This document shows, piece after piece, positions 59,525 to 64,000 of a stretch of DNA of 64,000 nucleotides. The first letter of the stretch is position 1. Every line of letters begins with the position of its first letter. The position numbers and the translations under genes were made by a program. The stretch is from Ceratodon purpureus (lineage: Eukaryota > Streptophyta > Bryopsida > Pseudoditrichales > Ditrichaceae), in contig CM026424.1 in the NCBI GenBank assembly GCA_014871385.1, positions 5,162,064-5,226,063 of the forward strand. Direction: 5' to 3'. The notes beneath the pieces are model-generated. The model did not search any database. It had not been told where the DNA came from and worked only from the letters and a program-made list of their open reading frames with translations.

Positions 59525-61190
59525 ATAGTGTCCAGAAAAATTACACATTGAAATTACACGTCACATTTTACAAGAGTTTACCATGCGAATCATGCGATGG
59601 CGCGCATCCCTAGACGCGCGCGCCCGTCCCGCGAGTGATCGGGCCGTTTCCACGAATGATCGCGCCTGTCCATACGGATTCGCGCGCACGTCCCGCATGT
59701 GCTTGCCTGTACGATCTCGCCCGATCCATTGTGCTTGCGCCTGTCCCATGTACGCTCGTGCCCGATCTCCGTCTGCCAGGACCTGCGTGCGCCCGTCGGT
59801 ATACCCGCCCAATACTTAGGCTACTCTACCTACTTGCGCACGTAGACTAGCTGCTCGCGCCCGTATCAAGGCTGCGCGCGCCCACACTCTCACGCCCGAG
59901 AGTTTAAAAAGCCTCTCCCCCCCCTATTTTGTACCTCTCTACTTTGAGCATCTTGCCTTCAACAACCTCAAGGCAGCTGATTGCTTGATGTTTGGGTAGG
60001 TTCTATACAATTGAGTTAACTTCTAAAATGCAAACAAACGTGTGTAATTGTAATCAAATCAATCCGTACATGAGTATATCAAATGGAGCCATTCAACTCC
60101 GCACAACAGATCGTACAAACTTAATCATGTAGAAAATGTTGGAGCGTCTGCAAAATTAATTGAGTTGTTTGAGGATTGGATTTCTCGTCAAGACAATTTG
60201 GTGGCATTTGCGGAAACGGACGACCACTGCTTCCAACTACTGATGAGCAATTGGCAATCCAAGCAAATGTTAAAGATCTTGGTTGTGAGGTTGGAGATTT
60301 CATTAAAGAACTCAATAAAGAAATGACAATACTTTGTGTCTCCAACATCGTCTCAGCTGAAAAAACCAATCATTTTGAAAGGTATTTGAAAATATTAGAA
60401 GATCCATATTTAGATTGTATGGTGCTATAATATGTTACAATGAATCAATATATTTACGAAATAAATAAAGTGTTTTATGTTCATTCAGCTTGTAAGTCTC
60501 GCCTCTGCACTCTCCATCCGCTATTGTGATTTCCCTCATGCTCTTGGCTGCAATTTCTTAACTTTGCAATTTTGACACACTTCCACATCTTTCCACATCT
60601 TGGCCCGGTTTGATATCAGGTTCCCTTTCAGTTCTTCACTCCAACCTCACAAGGTCTTGAATCCACTAATGCTTTTGCCTTTGCATATCTTAATTTTTAA
60701 TCCTCATTCCTGCTTCCTTTGCTTGTGTACCCTCTCCCAAAGTCGCATATGAAATCATTCATTTGGACTCGCTTACAAGAAGAGGTATAGTGTGTCAAAA
60801 ACATACGAATTGAAATAACATTTCACCTTTTAATAATTATCTATTAAGTAATGGCGCCCGTCCCTATGAGTGATTCCGCCCATCTCCGTGAGTACTTGCG
60901 CCCGTCTCTATGAGTACTCACGCCCGTCCATACTACCGCCCTCCACGTCCACTCCTGTGCATGCACCCGTGCGAACGCCCATAAATAGTTGTGATTGCGC
61001 CTATCATGGTGGCCGCTCGAGCCCAATTCCTTGCTTGTCGAGACCCGCCCGCACGCGATCGCACATGTATACCAGCCAATACTAAGGCTACTCTACCTCC
61101 TTGCGCGCGTAGAGTAGTTGCTTGCGCCCGAAGCGAGGCTGCGCGAGCCCGCACTAACGCGCCCGAGAGTATAAAAGGCTAGGCACGGAC
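59525..61190 (+). mobile_element. Small element framed by two CG-rich direct repeats with TATA boxes
   Basis: Two direct copies of about 400 bp (about 59525-59925 and 60785-61190) frame 860 bp. Both begin with an AT-rich lead (GAAATTACACGTCACATTTT against GAAATAACATTTCACCTTTT). Both continue with an array of CGCGCCCGTCC words. They then share AAGGCTACTCTACCT, GCGCGTAGA-like, GCTTGCGCCCG-like and GAGGCTGCGCG-like pieces, and end in CGCCCGAGAGT with TTTAAAAAGCC or ATAAAAGGCT. This fits a miniature LTR element (TRIM-like) with the promoter in its repeats. The inner part has one frame of 84 codons (60176-60430, DLGCEVGDFIKELNKEMTIL) that I do not recognise. No PBS, RT or gag was recognised. Related single copies lie at 38.87 and 46.2 kb. 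Confidence 0.58.
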
Positions 61191-61198
61191 AGATCGCG

Positions 61199-63123
61199 TC
61201 AAAGACGGCTGAATTCAATTGACAAAAACTCAGAGTAGGTGCTCACCACTTTCGCGGCCTTTCCCGCATATCCCAGACGACCAACACGAGGGTTCCGAAC
61301 TACCTTTTTCCTCTTCTCGGTCATCATTTCGGATTCCGCTTTCGAGGTCGGTGTATCCCAGTATTTTTTGATTGCGTCCCACTCCTTCTCTGAATACCTA
61401 GCAGGGGCTTTGAGTTTTCCAGCATGACGCCTCTTCATACGCTCACGGTCTTTTCGCATCCACGTCTTCACCATCTTGTCCAGTGATGCATCGTCTACCT
61501 CATGATCCACGAATTCGAACTTATTTCTCAAGGCCTCTCTGAGCTTGATTCTGGAATCCTCGTACTGGTCTTCATACTTGATGACACTCATGTCCAACAT
61601 GCGCGGTGTTAGTGTACGAATATACTCATGCCACTTCAAATGTCCTGCGCAGGCACTGTCAATTATGCCTGTGGGTTTTACTTGCACTACGTACGGTTTA
61701 AGTCCAGACATCTCCCTTTGTTTTGCAGTTTCGTCTGCGTCCCGTTTGCTAGCTCTCCTGATCCGCTTTTTGACCGAATCGGCTTTAACAGAGAGGGACT
61801 TGAATCTGAGTGCTTCTCATCTCCTTTGGTTCCGACTCCCTGTAGATTTGATGCATTAGAGTGAGGTTTGTCTGCGGCAAATTCCATTGCATAGGAAAAT
61901 GAGAAGGAGTTAGTACAGATGACATGTTCTGCGTGTCCTGCCTAGCTGAAGACTGGGGCAAAGGCACCAAGGTCCAACCAGGAGGAACATGCATGTGCAT
62001 AACATTTTTTTTTAGGAAAAACACTGTCTACTTTCGCATGAGATGAAGTCAAATCAACTCCGCGGGGGTTACGTAGGAGTACTGTCCTTAGGAACACCCC
62101 GGTCTAAACCGCCAAATGCTGTTGCGACTCTTTTTCCCTTCGTATTACATGCTCTACCACTACTGCCAGAGCGTCGTATTTCCCGTCCATCATCTGAACC
62201 GTCGGAAAATGAGTCACTTTCATTGTCCTCTGTTGGTTCAAAATTGTCTGAAAGCAAAGAATATTAAAATCAATGTCATTGTAAAAATGTTTAGGGTCTC
62301 ACTGCCTATTTCTCAAGTTGTCGTTTACGAAATATAATACATGCAAGAGATGCCTCGTTGGCTAAATAAAAAACGACAATGTGACATAAAAATCGACTAC
62401 GACGGCGTCGGTTTCATGCACTGCTATTAACGAAGTCAAACAAGGCAGACAATCTACAGTAGTAAAGTATTTCGATCGCTATAACAAGTGGAAAATTATG
62501 GAATTAGGGTTTCAGTTACGGAGAGAGGAGATTCAAACCTGACGGTCCACTGCCAGATGATTTATTCTCCTTTTGCTCTCCACAGTTGTCCGTTTCCTCG
62601 CCGTTGCGTATATTTGGTTGCCCTCGCTGTTTTTAGCATGACATTCCTTTAGACGACGACTGCGACGACTGGGACCCCCCTCCATCGCTTCTTCTCCTCT
62701 TCTGAGCCTTCGGTTTGTTCCCTCTTAACGAACCATACCTAGAAAACGACAGACCCACATCTCAAATTCTAGCAACAAAGAATCCTAACCAAGATACTTG
62801 CAAATAGAGTTACGGAGGTGAAGAAAACCGCGTTATAAGCAGGAGACGAAAACATCAATTCGGATTACTCTCATCCCACCGTTGAACACGACACGTGTCA
62901 AACATATGCAGAAACTAAGGAACCCCATCTAGGGTTAGTAGGGGGGAGGGGAGACTTACAATGCGTTTGCCAAGTCGACCGATGGTTGTAATAAAGCATT
63001 GTTCCTCGCGATTCTCGAGGCACGCTCCCTCTCATACGGGTTCATCTCCTCGTGGTCCTCGTCTATTTCTGTACTGTTGTTGGCGTCCTCGTCGCGTAGT
63101 TCCTCACAGCTTTTAGTTGCCAT
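61199..63123 (-). mobile_element. Transposase_24 (Ptta/En/Spm)-type gene, decayed
   Basis: Reading on the minus strand from ATG at 63123: MATKSCEELRDEDANNSTEI, then NPYERERASRIARNNALLQP, ending at a GT donor near 62957. A next piece begins near 62740 (YGSLRGNKPKAQKRRRSDGG). A third, at about 62248-62069, is DNFEPTEDNESDSFSDGSDD with KGKRVATAFGGLDRG. The last open part, 61711-61199 (170 codons), holds RIKLREALRNKFEFVDHEVD, VKTWMRKDRERMKRRHAGKL, RYSEKEWDAIKKYWDTPTSK and KKVVRNPRVGRLGYAGKAA. This is the Transposase_24 pattern of plant En/Spm-associated proteins. A stop after GMSC near 62637 and frame changes at 62.07-61.7 kb suggest it no longer works. It begins right after the CG-rich repeat at 61190. 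Confidence 0.68.
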
Positions 63124-63139
63124 CCTGGTCAAACCCAAG

Positions 63140-64000
63140 TACCTAATCCTGTTGAGCTATAAGAAGAAGTACGTCGTGCGAGAATTGAACGATGACACCA
63201 ATCCGATGGAGTTGGGCGTGATGCGTCGAGCGCGAAAGAGATATGCAGCAGAGTCTTTGCACCGGCATTGTGCAAGAGGTGAGTTTCTGTCTCCATGGTT
63301 TGTGAACGAAGTCTGAGCTGAATTTCCTCTCGCATGCAAAACTGGAAGATAACTTCGACTGAATTTAGAAACTTTCACACATTCTCTCCTCCATGTGGAC
63401 TATCTCTCTTTACTTCACTTCGACTGCGCTGTAGTTCTGTAGATATCTCGTTTATCGGCGGCTGAGATGTATCCACTTATTCCATTACAATGTGTTCGTG
63501 TTTACTATCGCGAAGGAATCATATAGCTCAGGGAACTCTGATTTAACCCACGTCTTCATTCCATAGTCTTTTCGCTGCACACAGCTAACAAAAACGTGTC
63601 CCAATTTGATTGATATCTCTGATATAGATCATTGTTATATCGGGCGATGGGCCTTTGTTTATTTAAACATCGGGAAGTAAGCGACGCTGACATCTTTGCA
63701 TTTGTGTTATGAACAGGAATGATTGGTTCACGTGCCAAAGCAGATCATTAGAGGTTTGAATTCCGCTTGACCGGTAAAGCCACGAGGGAGTCGACCTTTG
63801 TTGTATTTCAATTCGGAACAAAGAAGTCCAGAAAGCATAATCTTCAAGGTACAGGTTTTCAATTTTCTATGTTGATGTTCAAAAATGGCTGATGAATAAT
63901 ACAATAAAAACTAACCATGTGGTACTTTCATTTCGGATTAGCCTATAGATATGGAAATTGTTGAAGAATACAGTCACTTGTGCAGCATAACTTGCAAGTA
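63140..64000. other. Upstream DNA of the Transposase_24 gene, no further gene seen
   Basis: This should hold the promoter side of the minus-strand gene ending at 63123. A CACGTG G-box core lies at about 63731. Short frames on both strands match nothing I know. The window ends inside this stretch. Confidence 0.4.

Noticed and set aside
59580-61180. Spaced CGCGCCCGT words considered as a CRISPR-like or satellite array
   Set aside because: Spacing is irregular, the words vary, and whole 400-bp blocks recur with a TATA box, which fits a dispersed element's repeats better.

Overview
This window looks like nuclear DNA of a green plant of the streptophyte line. The evidence is a chloroplast light-harvesting gene of the Lhca1 type, a large plant-style LRR receptor kinase, a plant-type COX7a, short GT-AG introns, and very many decayed transposons. 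Several transposon proteins here (a Plavaka-like transposase, a LINE with an RNase H tail, atypical kinase and RING-like TE genes) fit a non-seed plant (bryophyte, fern or lycophyte grade, or a streptophyte alga) better than a flowering plant. I cannot name the species.

Layout. 1-5323: a LINE on the minus strand running off the left edge, split by a TA microsatellite. 5.3-9.5 kb: tandem repeats and AT-rich DNA with no gene seen. 9.5-10.2 kb: a decayed receptor-kinase pseudogene. 10.8-11.05 kb: COX7a (minus). 11.7-13.2 kb: an LTR scrap and a second, very old LINE scrap. 14.8-16.0 kb: a secreted SOUL haem-binding protein (minus, 2 exons). 17.4-18.9 kb: a PRXL2-type thioredoxin-fold protein (minus, 5 exons), with a frame change near its end. 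20.3-25.4 kb: a Plavaka/CACTA-like DNA transposon (plus, about 11 exons). 27.0-28.5 kb: Lhca1 (plus, 3 exons). 30.1-34.0 kb: LRR receptor kinase (minus, 3 exons, 1191 residues). 36.4-37.9 kb: a broken atypical kinase gene (minus).

The right half (37.9-63.2 kb) is almost entirely mobile DNA: two copies of one short TIR element, a hAT transposon with a 3.66 kb unclassified element nested in its acidic tail, a RING-like TE gene, two En/Spm-type accessory genes (DUF8039-like and Transposase_24-like), a reduced copia element, and a family of CG-rich repeats that carry a TATA box.

The host genes do not form a pathway. COX7a acts in mitochondria, Lhca1 in chloroplast photosystem I, SOUL in the secretory path, and the receptor kinase at the plasma membrane. 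They are scattered single genes between transposon layers. Exon limits were set by eye from GT/AG sites and reading phase; no search or alignment was run.
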